Shown: positions 41,357 through 42,086 of the stretch, piece after piece
Layout of the letters: the number at the start of each line of letters is the position of its first letter
Position numbering within the stretch: position 1 is the stretch's first letter
Origin: F23-D06 sp947165685
GTDB taxonomy: Bacteria; Bacteroidota; Bacteroidia; Bacteroidales; WCHB1-69
DNA length: 42,086 bases
Reading direction: 5' to 3'
Assembly (NCBI GenBank): GCA_947165685.1
Contig: CAMVBK010000028.1
Location: 1-42,086 of the forward strand
The notes under the pieces: model-generated
Seen by the model: the letters and a program-made list of their open reading frames with translations, nothing else
Database searches by the model: none
Told to the model about the DNA's origin: nothing
Made by a program: the position numbers and the translations under genes

Positions 41357-41391
41357 AATGTCCTGTTTTTTTCAGATTACAATACAATCCG

Positions 41392-41399
41392 CAAAAATA
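41392..41399 (-). promoter_or_regulatory. Bacteroidota -7 box for dnaX
   Basis: TATTTTTG on the minus strand matches TAnnTTTG and lies 36 bases before the dnaX start. Confidence 0.65.
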
Positions 41400-41472
41400 C
41401 ATTTTTTTTTGTTGGGAGGAGGGATGATTCTTTTTGAGGGAATGAGGGCGGAGGATGTTGGCCCGTTGGTTG

Positions 41473-42027
41473 CTAACGCTCGGCCCTTACCAGTTCCCGC
41501 GTGGTCTTGCGAGCCTCCTTCCAGCGGGGAAAGTGTTGGTCCAGCAGGGCGTGGAACCGAGGGCCGTGGTTGGACTCGATGAGGTGCGCCAGCTCGTGTA
41601 CCACCACGTGCTCCACGCACCAGTCGGGCAGAAGGAGCAGGTAGAGGCTGAACTTGATTTCGCCGGTGGCTTTGTTGCAAGCTCCCCAGCGCGATATGGT
41701 GGGCTGGTAGGTGATCCGTTTCGGCTGCACCCCCATGGCGGCGGTGTGCCTTTGCAGCATGGGGCGGATGAGCGTGTCCAACCGTTGCACTGCCGTGTCG
41801 AACTCTTCGCGGGTGTTCAGCGGTAGTTGTCCGTAGAAATTCGCCCGCTGGCGGTTGGCGTTCAGCTGCCTCCGCAGTGCCGCCCGGATCCACTCCTCGT
41901 TGTCGCGGATGAACCGGTCAATCTCGCTCTTCGGTGTCCGGTAGGGAGCGGAGATGTGCAAATCCCCGTTGCTCACCACCCGCATCCGCAAGCCCCGGAC
42001 TCTTCGGTATGTGATTTGGATGTTCAA
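41473..42027 (-). CDS. YgjP-like (DUF45) metallopeptidase-fold protein
   Basis: 184 residues, starting at a TTG (42027-42025); a stop codon shortly upstream leaves no better start. The zinc motif HELAH is at 144-148 with the third ligand His154 (ESNHGPRFH), the arrangement of the YgjP/SprT-like M48-related group. The N-terminal RRVRGLRMRVVSNGDLHISAP segment is also typical. YgjP proteins are cytoplasmic metal-dependent hydrolases whose substrate is not established. It lies upstream of dnaX on the same strand, but dnaX has its own promoter box. Confidence 0.88.
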   Translation of the reverse strand: MNIQITYRRVRGLRMRVVSNGDLHISAPYRTPKSEIDRFIRDNEEWIRAALRRQLNANRQRANFYGQLPLNTREEFDTAVQRLDTLIRPMLQRHTAAMGVQPKRITYQPTISRWGACNKATGEIKFSLYLLLLPDWCVEHVVVHELAHLIESNHGPRFHALLDQHFPRWKEARKTTRELVRAER

Positions 42028-42032
42028 TGGGT

Positions 42033-42086
42033 TAGTGGTTTAGGAGTTTAGTGGTTTAGGAGTTTAGTGGTTTAGGAGTTTAGTGG
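42033..42086. repeat. Tandem repeat at the window end (TTTAGGAG / TTTAGTGG)
   Basis: Alternating octamers TTTAGGAG and TTTAGTGG, a 16-bp superunit, start six bases upstream of the YgjP start codon and continue past the window edge. Confidence 0.9.

Noticed and set aside
40415..41437. 340-codon plus-strand ORF
   Set aside because: Antisense to dnaX, which carries all clamp-loader motifs.

Overview
The window looks like chromosomal DNA of a Bacteroidota bacterium, most likely Bacteroidales. Three large proteins end in type IX secretion system (T9SS) C-terminal sorting domains. The visible promoters carry the Bacteroidota -7 box TAnnTTTG (or TAnnTTCG), Shine-Dalgarno sequences are weak or absent, and the gene set (FloA/NfeD, Na+-NQR, GH78 and GH29 glycosidases, PpiD-type foldase) fits a gut or rumen-type member. 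Most genes look GC-rich by eye. The front two thirds of one giant adhesin gene and the coiled-coil gene are clearly AT-richer. I see no rRNA, tRNA, CRISPR array, prophage or intact insertion sequence.

Layout. 0.2-2.4 kb (+): nfeD-like gene, floA and a stand-alone 5'-nucleotidase C-terminal-domain protein, probably one operon. 2.5-6.3 kb (-): nqrB followed by a GH78 alpha-L-rhamnosidase. 6.4-7.8 kb (+): a coiled-coil protein built of 21/28-residue repeats in front of a nuclease-like domain. 7.8-14.2 kb (-): a large MscS-family channel and a YqaA-type membrane protein, then nqrA whose stop overlaps the start of a GH29 fucosidase. 14.4-30.9 kb (-): two giant T9SS surface proteins (about 2947 and 2364 residues) with almost the same sorting domain, 3' UTR and terminator. 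31.2-33.5 kb (+): an M20 dipeptidase and a compact, divergent chorismate synthase. 33.6-39.5 kb (-): PpiD-like foldase, an SDR with a zinc-ribbon tail, and a T9SS subtilase. 39.5-42.0 kb (-): dnaX in two overlapping frames and a YgjP-like metalloprotein.

How the parts may work together. The two giant adhesins, the subtilase and the two secreted glycosidases suggest a cell-surface programme for adhesion, protein cleavage and removal of terminal rhamnose and fucose; the PpiD-like foldase could help such exported proteins fold. NqrA/NqrB belong to the sodium-pumping respiratory complex, but they are separated here and the other subunits are absent.

The most notable signals are (1) dnaX split at the domain III/IV boundary, with an overlap that has the geometry of the prfB +1 frameshift site; (2) a long leader in front of the first giant adhesin gene containing two mutually exclusive stem pairings, one ending in a U-tract; (3) degenerate 7-9 bp tandem repeats in many of the larger intergenic gaps, one of which also sits inside the coding sequence of both large sorting domains; (4) nqrA and nqrB each followed by a glycoside hydrolase gene instead of the rest of the nqr operon.
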